From Gari tellinella (taxonomy: Eukaryota; Mollusca; Bivalvia; Cardiida; Psammobiidae), in assembly GCA_922989275.2 (NCBI GenBank), contig OV277858.1, positions 104,952,794 to 105,016,793 of the forward strand: 64,000 nt of DNA, given 5' to 3'. Made by a program: the position numbers and the translations under genes. The notes under the pieces were generated by a model, which was not told the DNA's origin, searched no databases, and saw nothing but the letters and a program-made list of their open reading frames with translations. Shown one piece after another: positions 1-9,894 of the stretch; position 1 is the stretch's first letter, and every line of letters begins with the position of its first letter.

Positions 1-206
1 TACCCAATCACTGCTTTAAAATGCTCATTGTCAACAGTTTGGATTCTGACCAGACGCCGTGTTATGCGGCGTCTGATCGGAATCCAAATTGTTAGACACT
101 CATAACAGTATTACTTCAATTAATATACCAGAACTCTAAATTTGAGAAATAAAAGCAGACGACAATTGTTTAAAGTAGATGACGCCATGGCAGTGAAAGG
201 GTTAAA
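1..206. mobile_element. MITE family C, left end at the window edge
   Basis: Core 1 palindrome CAGTTTGGATTCTGACCAGA, the GCAGACGACAATTGTTTAAA marker, and end GCAGTGAAAGGG-TTAA. Confidence 0.75.
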
Positions 207-301
207 AACCCAGCCGAGCGACGAAATATGTTATACTTTAGTGGTTCCCATATAGCACGAAGAAGCAGATGGTATAAACATTAATCCCATTTACTATTAT
301 A

Positions 302-548
302 ACAGTGGAGAAGACGTTATTCTTTCCCTTTAAACGCAAACGAAACGCAAACGGATAACAATCAAAAGTATAAAATGACATTTTTTGGACAATTCAGAAC
401 GTTCATGTTAATTCGAGTGGCAAACAGTTGTTAAGCCTGGTCAGAGACCGGGTTACGCGGCGTCTGATCTGACTTCAAAATGTTTGCAATGGATCAAATA
501 AATTTAGCGTAAACGCGTTTTTTTGGAAATAATAACGTCTTCTACAAT
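302..548. mobile_element. MITE family A, diverged copy
   Basis: Ends are CAGTGGAGAAGACGTTATTC and its inverse near TAACGTCTTCTACA. The inner palindrome is decayed. Confidence 0.65.
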
Positions 549-892
549 GTATATAGTCTGCTCAAAGATTGTTGTCTGCTGTTATTCAACATCTCTCAAT
601 TCAATTTTAACTCAATAAATATCATACAGATTGGATCCAAATTAGTCCCTGAGTTACACGGGATTAGATCTGGATCCAAAGCGTTTGCAAACGCAAATGT
701 ATCCGAGATGTAGTAATGGCGGGGTTAAGAAAGTAATGGACACATAAAACAAGAAACAATTTGTTGCTATCTGATAATACTAAACGGTAAACCTTGCCAA
801 GACTAAATCAACGGCAAGCACAGCATGGTATAGTTATAGTCATCCCGGGTAGGTACCAAAAGTACAATACAACCCAGAAATTAACCTTTCTA

Positions 893-1138
893 CAGTGGAG
901 AATCTGTTATTCTTTCCCAATAAACGCGTTTACGCTAAAACTATTATTTACAATACAAACAGTTTGGAGCCAGATCAGACGCCGGGTAACCCGGCGTCTG
1001 ATCAGGCTCCAAACTGTTTGCCACCAAGATAAACATGAATTATCAGAATTGTCTAAAAGTTGTTTTTTTCTACGTTTTATTGCTTTGCGTTTGCGTACGT
1101 TTGCGTTTAAACGGGAAAGAATAACAGATTCTCCACTG
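893..1138. mobile_element. MITE family A, intact reference copy (246 bp)
   Basis: TA on both sides. Ends are CAGTGGAGAATCTGTTATTC and the exact inverse. Inside are ACGCGTTTACGCTAAAAC, the core palindrome CAAACAGTTTGGAGCC/GATCAGACGCCGGGTAACCC, and TTTGCGTTTAAACGGGAAAG. TA target plus CAGT ends suggests a Tc1/mariner- or pogo-type transposase supplied in trans. Confidence 0.9.
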
Positions 1139-1197
1139 TATGTGGTATATCATGATACATTTGGTTAACAATAATGACCCAGGTGAGACGCCGAGTA

Positions 1198-1423
1198 GGT
1201 GGAGAACACATACTTTGTATTCTTTACAAATAAACGCGTTTATGCTGAAACTAAATTCCAGTGCAAACAATTTTGGATCCAGATCAGAGGCCGGGTAACC
1301 CCAACCGGTTTGCAACTATAAAAAGAGATAGATAGACATTCAAAAATAATTTTCTACATTTTAGTGCACTACATTTGCGTTTTGTTTGCGATGATACTGG
1401 AAAGAATAACGTCTTCTCCTCTG
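1198..1423. mobile_element. MITE family A, diverged copy
   Basis: Recognisable ends and the AAACGCGTTTATGCT block. The core hairpin is half lost. Confidence 0.6.
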
Positions 1424-1427
1424 TGCA

Positions 1428-1606
1428 GTCTTGAATTATCGCGATCACTAAAAGAAGACTCATTGATTAATGAATGCCAGCTTAAAGCAATGTGAAAGTA
1501 AAACAGAAAACTCCTAAAAGAACTTCCTGTTTACGTTCACCTTGCTTTAAGCAGCCTCTTGCATAGAATACCTTGCAATTAAGTGGTCGCAATAGACGGG
1601 GTTATA
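1428..1606. mobile_element. MITE family D, decayed
   Basis: Core (CTTAAAGCAATGTGAAAG) kept. The ends survive only as GATCACTAAAAGAAG and TTAAGTGGTCGCAATAGACG. Confidence 0.5.
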
Positions 1607-1789
1607 TACATATCGGGCAGACATTCAACGTACAGTACAGTTTAGCTATTAACTTTTCTGCAAGCTACATGCTATATTTTGATAACTGAGGCAAACAGTT
1701 TAAACTCGGCGTTTAACAGCTGTTTGTCACTAGTCATTATTCGTTTTTCTGTTTAAATGTCCATTATGACCTTGAGCAAAATAGCAGAC

Positions 1790-1885
1790 AACAATTTTAG
1801 AGATAATATTGCAGCCGTTTGAATGTAATTGTCTTGTTTGGAGGAACAGCGACAATCCTTGTTGTAGGGAGGGAACACTGTGTAA
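1790..1885. mobile_element. MITE family J, right-end fragment
   Basis: GCAGACAACAATTTTAGAGA and end TTGTAGGGAGGGAACACTG. Confidence 0.55.
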
Positions 1886-2435
1886 GAGAAAAACCACTCA
1901 GCTAACAGTTGGCTCCTTACAGTTGGGTGAAAGTTAATCAGAAAATATATGTGAGGGCGTTCTACCTTTGTTATATCTTGATATCAGTATTATGCTTTTA
2001 AATAACACAGGATGCAAACATATCATAATTATTGTACTCATTTGGGATTGCTATTGTCATTGATTGCCAGCTCCCTCATAGTCTGCTTTAAGTTACCATT
2101 TGCTGGGATATAGAAAATATTCCTTATGGTACTTGTTCATGACTGTATTAATTGAAACTATTTTATTCAGTCAGGGAATAAATTAAATGCGCTAAAAGGC
2201 TCTTCAATGGGGAACGGATTTAAAGGTGCTTCTCTGGAGGGTGTTATATGTGTGTCAAGAATGTTCAATGATTCATCTTTCTTATTGCAAAGAAAATGTG
2301 AGACAGTTGGTTAACCCTTCTGCTGCGAGTATTTTTGTCTGCGTCATGCAGATTTGTAGGAAACTTGGCACCCCTTCAACCAGTGCATTGTGCGTTTACC
2401 TAGCAGATGGTTTCTTACCCTATACTCATGATATA

Positions 2436-2644
2436 CAGTAAAACCCTTTCTCCTACGTCACTAAATTGTGTTAATTATTAGGTGTTTTCGATAGGTGACT
2501 GATTGAAGCAAAGTGAAAATAAAACAGAAAGCTTCTTTAGGAACTTTCTGTTTTATTGTCACCTTGCTTTAAGCTGAAATATGTCTTTTATACAACCAAG
2601 TAGCATTCAGTTATTCGGTCGAAATACGTATAGAAGTTCTACTG
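2436..2644. mobile_element. MITE family D, diverged
   Basis: CAGTAAAACCCTTTCTCC start and GAAGTTCTACTG end. Core 2 hairpin around GGAACTTTCTGTTTTATT. Confidence 0.7.
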
Positions 2645-2794
2645 TATACAAACAATATAAAGCAAGCATGCTTGTCGATGTGCATTCCTGCTGATGATGA
2701 GTAAAATGCAGATAGACATTTATAAACCACTGTCTGCACGCTTATATATACCGTTTGTTGATAATATTCTGATATACAAATACAGTAGAGAACT

Positions 2795-3032
2795 TAAAAC
2801 GTCGTACGACAAATATTTTCGTAAGTCAGATTATAAAATTATCAATTATTATTTATTTCTCCATATTATCCTGTCTTGTGACATCTCTTTGGAATCGTCT
2901 TAAAAAGACGACTCCAAAATGATGTTACAATACAGGATTAGATGGAGAAATAAGAAATTACATGCGAATGTATTTTAAAGTATAGACTTTCGATCGTTTT
3001 TGGCGTACGAAGTTTTTGTGAAACGGGTCCTG
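2795..3032. mobile_element. MITE family H, diverged
   Basis: ACGTCGTACGACAAATATTT, inner TGTGACATCTCTTTGGAATC palindrome and a far end GAAACGGGTCC. Confidence 0.6.
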
Positions 3033-3585
3033 TATTTTAACATTATAAATTTACTGTAGTTACACGTTATATAAACAGTTTTTTTTATCTGAGTGCAAAC
3101 ACTTTGGTGCCTTATTCTCTTAAGTATTGTTTGACACTCAGATAAAAACAAATTGTTATCATTTTCAATACATTTCATGCCATTGTTGTTACTGTTTATT
3201 GCACTACACTTAGTTTTGTTAAAATTGGGAAGGTATAACACCGTCCAAACTAACACGAACGATGCACACCTTAGTTTTCAATATACATTCCAATACATTT
3301 CTTACATTTTATTGAACTGCACGTATTTGTGTCAAATAGGGGAAAGTATAACACCGTCTCCACTAAAACTAACGACGAAAAGCTTACATGTAGTTATTAA
3401 CACATTTCATGTCATTTCTTACAGTTTATTACACTGTTCTTAATTTTGTTAACATGAGGAAAGTACATGTATAAGACCGTCTCCACTAAAAGTAACGATG
3501 AAAAGCTTAGTTATCAAAACATGTCATGCCATTTCTTACAGTTTATTGCACTTCATTTAGTTTTGTTAAAACGGGAGAAAGTACA

Positions 3586-3953
3586 GCGTTCCCTCTCTAC
3601 AACGACACCCAATGGGAGACACAAAATATGTTCGTTGTTCGGAGGGAGTCGTTACAGGGAGGGAATTTGGCTTACATTTGCAAACAGCTTGAATCCAGAT
3701 CAGACGCCGCGTAACGCGGCGTCTGATCTGGATTCAAGCTGTTTGTCACTCGTAATTAAGTGTTTTACTCTGAAATGGTCAAATATGTAACTTTTAGAAA
3801 AACAGCAGACGACAATTTTAAGCAGACGATATTGCAGCAATAAAAGCGTTAGACATAATTGTCCAGTTTCGGGAACAGCGTCAAAAGTCGTTGTAAGGAG
3901 GGAATCGTTGTTGGGAGGGCCGTTGTAGAGAGGGAGCGCTGTATAACATCGTC
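3586..3953. mobile_element. MITE family J with a core 1 palindrome
   Basis: TA flanks. Ends CAGCGTTCCCTCTCTACAAC and GTTGTAGAGAGGGAGCGCTG. A perfect palindrome CAGCTTGAATCCAGATCAGA...CTGTTTG occupies 3686-3745. Internal second-order repeats GGAGGGAGTCGTTACAGGGA. Confidence 0.8.
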
Positions 3954-4025
3954 TCCACGAAAACGCACGATACATACTTTAGTTAGCCATTGTACTACAT
4001 GTAATTGTTGTTTGTTTCTAAACAG

Positions 4026-4155
4026 ATAAGAAACACGTGGAAGATGCCATACCGCCCAAATTTAAAGAGAAGTTTGACAACGTACTGGTGGATGAGGAAG
4101 ACAATGCTGTGTTCAAATGTACTGTAACTGGCAAACCACTCCCCGATGTCAAATG
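4026..4155 (+). CDS. Ig gene exon 1 of the window: Ig1 N-terminal half
   Basis: The exon follows a TTTCTAAACAG acceptor and ends at a GTAAGT-type donor. It enters in phase 1 (a split Asp codon is possible) and leaves in phase 2, inside the Trp codon. It reads as a short acidic linker, then a PPKF segment (strand A), then AVFKCTVTGKPLPDVKW, which carries the strand B Cys and strand C Trp of an I-set domain. The upstream partner exon is outside the window. The first 4 kb before it holds only repeats. Confidence 0.85.
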
Positions 4156-4315
4156 GTAAGTGGTGCATTCGAGATGTCATTATTTCTATCTTAAACTATT
4201 GCAGTAAATATCTGTTACAAGGATTTCGATTATAAGTAATCCTTGGCTATAAGGAACAGTTTTAATCACCCCTAATTATACCATTCGTTGTGTGATATAA
4301 AACACATGGTTATAA

Positions 4316-4954
4316 GTAAGGTATATCGTTCAGTTACTTATCGGAGCCTCAGAGGCTCCGATAAGTAACTAAGCGATATGCATGTTGTCACCATCTGTCA
4401 CCATCTGACCCCTTAAGATTATAATCTATAAACAAATTACATACTCTGGTGAAAATCCGCTTCGACTATAGATAAGTCAACCAGAGCCTTAACGAGCATT
4501 GTCAGTTCTTAGATAAGATGAAACAATATGTTTACACAATGAGTTAATAATCCTGTAGTGTGGGGGAGAGGGTGTATCCAGAATTCCATATCTATAGCTC
4601 CTACATGTAGCATTTGATCTGGTGTCAACCAGAACATAGATTAGTTCATAATTGATTGTATTTGCTTTTAATTGTTTCTTTTAGCTTGTAATATAAGGTA
4701 GCAGACTGGAAGTTTAAACAAAATATTCACAACATGTAACCTGATATACTGCCTTTCTGTAGCTATCCAATGATGTAATAGCAGCCAACCGAGACACGTA
4801 TTGGTCCTTTTCTTACCGTATGCTGTCGGTCTAATCTTTTTATAATTAGAAATTTATAAAGAGGTTAGATAAGCATGTGCTTGAGCAGTATATACATTCA
4901 GCCGGTCACCACATTATCGCTCACTATGACTATTGCATATATGGTGACAAAGTT
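4316..4954 (+). repeat. Dispersed 635-bp repeat, copy 1 (family G)
   Basis: It starts with a palindrome around CGGAGCCTCAGAGGCTCCG, then continues through AGTCAACCAGAGCCTTAA and AGATAAGATGAAACAAT to GCATATATGGTGACAA. It matches 58796-59432 along its whole length. No open frame is shared between the copies. Confidence 0.85.
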
Positions 4955-5253
4955 CTCGGTTTTAGCGCAAAGTCGGCTACAGCGTACACCATTTGCAAGT
5001 CCCGACTCCATGGGTACGCATATTACGCCTACTACAGAAAATAGTTCTTCCAATAGTTGCACTTCTGATCCTTTTGCGGTATATTATATATTCTTAAAAT
5101 GTACATGTAGTGTGAGTATTTAAAAGTTAGAGATTAGCAGTCACCTGTCTTTGTGAATCTTAACCCACTTAAGCCTAGTGTCTACTAAAGTGGACATTTG
5201 CAAACAGTGTCGATCCTGATCAGACGCCGCGTCAGGGTTTACTTTATTTGCTA

Positions 5254-5459
5254 CAGCAAAACCTCTCTATTACGACCACTACATTATGTTAATTATTAGA
5301 GTGTTTACGGTAGGTGACCGCTTAAAGCAAGGTGACAGTGAAACAGAAAGCTCCTGAGGGAGCTTTCTGTTTCACTGTCACATTGCTTTAAGCTGTCAAC
5401 TCTCTATTATACAATCAATTAGCCTTCGTTTTAGTGGTCGTAATAGCGAGGTTTTGCTG
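5254..5459. mobile_element. MITE family D, near intact
   Basis: TA flanks. Ends CAGCAAAACCTCTCTATTAC and GTAATAGCGAGGTTTTGCTG. Core CTTAAAGCAAGGTGACAG. The CAGT..CCTC end is pogo/Tigger-like. Confidence 0.85.
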
Positions 5460-5635
5460 TATATCATATGAAATACATTACAGTATGGACAAACACTGCA
5501 GTGTCTTTAGATCAACCTTGTATATCTACTACGAAATCTTGCAGCCAGTATACAGGTTCATTGCAATATCCAGGCATAAATAGGTTAATATATCCTTGTC
5601 GATTTCTCTCTCAAAGATATCTCTATTTCCAATAG

Positions 5636-5820
5636 GTTTCGTAACGAAATACCGATAGAAGAAGGACGACCAGGAATGGACCAGTACAAAATATTTGAAA
5701 GAGATGGGTACCAGACACTGAAGATCAAGCGCGCGAAGACCGGGGATGCAGCGATTTACAAATGCAAAATCAGCAACCTAGCAGGGTGGGCATCATGTGA
5801 CGCCAAGCTTTATGTTAAAG
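5636..5820 (+). CDS. Ig gene exon 2: Ig1 C-terminal half, with a GC donor
   Basis: The exon starts after TTTCCAATAG and completes the Trp codon (G + TTT CGT, giving W-FRNEIPIEEG). The E-F strands read TLKIKRAKTGDAAIYKCKI, with the expected Asp and YxC motif, and the domain ends in DAKLYVK. The only phase-consistent donor is GC: AAAG|GCAAGC. It leaves one G, which joins AA of the next exon as Glu. A GC-AG intron is inferred because no GT in the right phase is present. Confidence 0.8.
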
Positions 5821-6717
5821 GCAAGCACAAATGTAGTTGTAGTATACTCGTTGGAGAAAATATTTGAACTAAAGACATACAATGCAGGATGGAACTATTC
5901 TTAGATGTTTGGCATACTCCAATATCAACTTCATCTTTATTGATGGATGTCAGACATTGTGCCCCAGTTAGAGATCCTATATAATAAATCAGACTTGGTT
6001 TAGTTTAAACATATGTTATTACTCATATACATGTAATACAGTTGCACATATTTACAAAACGTGTAACACCACAAAGTATGAATATAGGTAAATGAGTTGG
6101 GCCACAAGTCCATCAACATTAGAAAATTGGGCGTTTGTAATATTGAAGGTGGTTTATGTTTGTTAACAAAATTAACAACGGGATGGTTCAAAGAATATAA
6201 GTGCTATGTTCAATTTGACTTGGTTGTGTGAACTTCTATGATATGTTGTCGGTAGTAACTTACCGTACCAAATCGTTATTGGGCTTTTTACAATACAGAC
6301 TGTCTTCCGGTGTCCCAAAGTGTAACATTAATGCGGATCGTTGAGATTTGACTAGTTTTTCGTCTTATTGTGGAAAATCGAGATTGAAAATACGTCTTTT
6401 TGAGACGTCAAAGAATGTGTCTAGAACACTTCAGCCATTTTAGCGAGAACACATGTACCTTATTAATGACATCTTACACATCAAAATATATTGGTCGAGG
6501 ATACAATGTGATGTTTCAGAGGGATTAGGGTAGCAGTTGTCGTTGTGTGGCAGAGGGGATGAATAGAATATTTCTTTCTTAGCATCACCTCACGCTTATC
6601 TACTGTGGGTGGAGTTGGCGGTGAGGGACGTGGCCTACGCGACATACATTTTGACAAACCACATCTATTATTTCAATATTTGCCTTTAATAAATTTCCCG
6701 TTCTTAATCTATTACAG
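5821..6717. other. Intron, no recognisable element
   Basis: About 900 nt of AT-rich intron between exons 2 and 3. No MITE ends, palindromes or coding signs were seen. Confidence 0.6.
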
Positions 6718-7049
6718 AAAATAAAGCACTGGAGTTATTTTCGTATTCGAAGTCACATGAATACAACCTTGTTGATAAAATCAAGGCACGTCGTGCGTCA
6801 GATTCCAGCCGGAACGAGGCGGACACGCTTGTACGCTTCCACGACTCGGACACCATCAGCAAGTTTCTGTTGAAGTGGAAGATTGATGAAGACCAGACTT
6901 TTGGTTTCGCAGAGCATCTGAAGAGCAAGTGTGCTGTAGAGGGAACATTCGCTGCCATGGCGTGTTTAGTTAGAGGCATACCACCATTCAAAATTAGGTG
7001 GTACAAAAACAATAAAGAAATCTTTGAAGGAAGGAAATATTTCTTAAAG
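6718..7049 (+). CDS. Ig gene exon 3: linker and first part of Ig2
   Basis: The 332-nt exon enters in phase 1 and leaves in phase 0 at AAG|GTATTG. It starts with a charged linker of roughly 75 residues (rich in Lys, Arg, Asp and Ser). The Ig2 beginning FAAMACLVRGIPPFKIRWYK then carries the B-strand Cys and C-strand Trp. The frame stays open only 12 nt beyond the donor. A family A MITE begins about 20 nt downstream of the exon. The join to exon 4 gives EGRKYFLK followed by NHRGILSLEI, a good fit for strands C' to E. Confidence 0.8.
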
Positions 7050-7069
7050 GTATTGAAACGCTGATGTTA

Positions 7070-7318
7070 CGGTGGAGAATACGTTATTATATTCCTTTAA
7101 ACGCAATTGAAACGCAAACGAAATGCACTTACATGTATAAAATTTATAACTTTATGACATTTCTCACGGTTTATTCAAATCTGAGTGGTAAACAGTGAGG
7201 AGCCAGATCAGTAACCAGGTAACCCGGTGTCTGATCTTTCTCCAAAATGTTTGCATTTGAAATATTAGATTTAGTAAAAAACGCGTTTATTGGGAAAGAA
7301 AAACAGTTTCTCCACTGT
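7070..7318. mobile_element. MITE family A copy just after exon 3
   Basis: It begins 20 nt downstream of the exon 3 donor and ends TTTCTCCACTG. The core hairpin has mismatches. Confidence 0.75.
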
Positions 7319-7329
7319 ATTTGCCTTAC

Positions 7330-8500
7330 TCTACACATATAAGTACATACGATTAAAGTAAGTCATTTGGTGGAAGCTATATATTATAGTAAAAGCAACA
7401 GGTGTTTTCAGCATAGTACGAGTATCTGCAGTATACAACCAATGTTTGCTCTAGTACAATTACACATACCGCATATTACTAATACAGAATGGAATCAGTT
7501 TAGTTTTTTGTATGTCACTTGTATGCGGGACATTGATAAGTGTACCTTGATCAGGTGTAGATAAGATACACTCGTACAATAACGTTGACAAAACTTTGGC
7601 TAACAACTGGCATTTACTGCACAACGCATACTTACTCAAGTAATGCAAACCAATGGTGAAATTGTTATTCTTCACAGCTTCAATCGAAACAAAATCCAAT
7701 TCAAAGAAGTGAACATATTCTATACCAGGTGCCATTATTTCCTTACATGTTAAGATAAGGAAACCATAATACCGGGACTCTTTTTAAAAGTAAATAAAAT
7801 CGAGACTATGAATTCTGTTACTCATTAGTATAATAAACATTGTCTAAAAGCAACAGCAAAAACAAAACTAACCAGCAATACTACACTCAATACTAAGATA
7901 CAGTCTTTAAACATGTACACTTTATAGCAACAATTCAATCACACATATTGTAAAAATTAACATAAACAACACATGTCACTTTACATGAATACACAGGTGA
8001 AAGGTCGAACCACACAGGTTACCTTAGATAAAACACATACATTTTCAACCACACCATGCTACCTGAATGAATATAGCCTAATATACATTAGGTTCAACTA
8101 GCAGGTAACTTAAAAGTAATATCGCCACACATGGATAAAGTTCAACCTCACAGGTAATGATAAATTATTACAGCCACACAAACAGTCTAACAACTTATAT
8201 AATTTTACATTACATGTAGTATGATCACACATGAAAAACGTCTATGTCTTTGTATACTTTGGTGCAACTGGAAAAAAGTCTATTCTGAAAGGTCTGGCAT
8301 ATCATAGTTCTCCGGCGTCATTACGACTTACAAAAATATAAAGTAGTATCTAAAAGTGTTCTAAGGCAGTATCTCATAGCTGATGATTTTCTTAAACGTT
8401 CCTCCAGATTCTACCACCATATTATAAATACGAAAGACTCAAGCAGGAAACGTAACACAAACAATACACCCACCTCTCAAGCAGAACACCCACACACAGT
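7330..8500. other. Intron, AT-rich, nothing recognised
   Basis: It contains loosely repeated CACA/ACATGTA-rich segments around 7900-8240 but no clear unit or gene. Confidence 0.5.
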
Positions 8501-8508
8501 CATACCAC

Positions 8509-8542
8509 AACAAACACACACACACACACACACCCACACACA
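8509..8542. repeat. CA microsatellite
   Basis: A run of CA dinucleotides with one CCCA interruption sits in intronic AT-rich sequence. Confidence 0.85.
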
Positions 8543-8856
8543 CTCGTGTACCAATATATAACATGGAACATATTCGACATAGAATACAGTAAGACAAACG
8601 AACTATGGCAATGGAGAAAGCTGATTGGTTGAAATAGTACATGGTTTACTATTCGTTTATACCAAGTACAATGCTTTTAAACTGGAACATTATTTTCGAA
8701 ATATCGAAAGTACCAATTGTATAATAACGTTAATAATTCGTGTTTATACGAAACTGATTTGAATCCAAACCAACGAGTAAGTTGCAGGTTATCTACGCGG
8801 TATGCTTCACAAACAGATTCACGTTAAAAAAAAACACTTTAGAATTGACCAACATT

Positions 8857-8975
8857 GTCTACTGTCATATCATGTTAAACACTACGGTTCTCGTCCGATC
8901 ACGGAAGTTAAGCAACGTGGAGCCCGGTCAGTACTTGGATGGGTGACCGCTTGGTTATACCGGGCGCCTCAGGCT
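8857..8975 (+). rRNA. 5S rRNA-like gene (possibly 5S-derived repeat)
   Basis: About 119 nt match the eukaryotic 5S rRNA pattern. GGTTCTCGTCCGATCAC, GAAGTTAAGCAACGT and AGTACTTGGATGGGTGACCG cover helix III and the internal promoter boxes A, IE and C. A T-rich run follows, as expected for polymerase III termination. The 5' and 3' ends and a few internal positions differ from typical animal 5S. Together with the inverted partner at 9382-9437, this suggests a dispersed, possibly dead or mobile-element-borne copy rather than a unit of the 5S array. Confidence 0.7.
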
Positions 8976-9381
8976 TTTTCCTATTTGTCTGTTTTTTGTT
9001 GTTGATTTTTTTTGCAGTTTAAACACATTCAACCCTAGAGACGAGAATACTCGTCATTTACAAACCGGATACCTGAGAATATTACAATTGTACTAAGCCG
9101 GGCGATGGTTGCTGACTGGTTTCCGTAGTCAGTAACTTGGCGTCTCATATGGATCCAAACTATATAAACGTCAATGATATGGTATGGTTGTTTGACCAAT
9201 TGATCCCTGATGACGTGTTCACTCGTCATTTTCCGTTATCAAGCCATGTGCACCGTTTACATTTGAAACGTGTACACTACACTGTTTTAAATGACGAGTT
9301 AACTCGTCGCTAGGGTTGAATGTGTTAAACTGGAAAATGTCCAATCTAAAAACAATTAAAAAAGACAGAAATATAGGAAAA
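8976..9381. repeat. Inverted-repeat element between two inward-facing 5S sequences
   Basis: The arms contain AACACATTCAACCCTAG and GACGAG-type palindromes near 9025-9060 and 9285-9330, preceded on each side by similar T-rich 5S tails. The centre (about 9060-9280) has no coding sign. Related CCCTAG.GACG motifs occur near 26364 and 38784. Confidence 0.6.
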
Positions 9382-9437
9382 CTTCTACGGCACTCGTTAT
9401 TCTTAGGAGGGCACCCATCCAAGTACTAACTGGTCTC
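9382..9437 (-). pseudogene. Truncated 5S rRNA 3' half, inverted
   Basis: On the minus strand the sequence reads TTAGTACTTGGATGGGTG, then a diverged match to the last 30 nt of 5S. It is followed by the same kind of T-rich tail as the plus copy (TTTTCCTAT.TTCTGTCTTTTTT). The 5' half of 5S is absent, so it cannot make 5S RNA. Confidence 0.65.
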
Positions 9438-9459
9438 GAGTAATAGTTACATAATGATA

Positions 9460-9652
9460 ATTTTGAAAGAAAAAGCTTAATGATGAGTGACAAACATCTT
9501 GAATCCAGATCAGACGCCGCGTTACGCGGAGTCTGATCTGGATCCAAGCTGTTTGCAAATGTTTACTAATTTTCCTCCCTATAACGACTCCCTCCGAACA
9601 ACGCACTCAAGGGTTGTCTCCCATTGGGTGTCGTTGTAGAGAGGGAGCACTG
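9460..9652. mobile_element. MITE family J, half copy beside the 5S fragment
   Basis: Core TTGAATCCAGATCAGACGCC, then TCCCTCCGAACAACG and end GTTGTAGAGAGGGAGCACTG. Confidence 0.7.
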
Positions 9653-9837
9653 TACATAAAAACCAAGTTATTCTTTCTAAATAAATGGCTTTATGTTTAA
9701 AGAGGCTCGCAACCAGATTTAGCATTAAAATAGTAATTTGTAAATATAATGTATGTCAAATGCTTATATAAATGGGTAAGAATTAGTTTAGGATAAGACA
9801 TTCTGTTTAAAAACATGCATTTCAATAAAAAAAAAAT

Positions 9838-9893
9838 TGCGCTCTGGTGAGATTCAAACCCGGTACCCGGCATGCAGGACAATCAAGCAAAAA
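9838..9893 (-). other. Weak tRNA-like 3' half beside the minisatellite
   Basis: The minus strand contains GGGTTTGAATCTCACC, which resembles a T-arm/box B, followed by a run of T. No convincing acceptor, D-arm or anticodon arm can be drawn. It may be a tRNA-derived repeat fragment. Confidence 0.25.
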
Positions 9894-9894
9894 C

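Noticed and set aside
9697..9882. A possible tRNA gene on the minus strand
   Set aside because: Only a T-arm-like stretch is present; acceptor and D arms cannot be formed. It is kept as a weak tRNA-like fragment.
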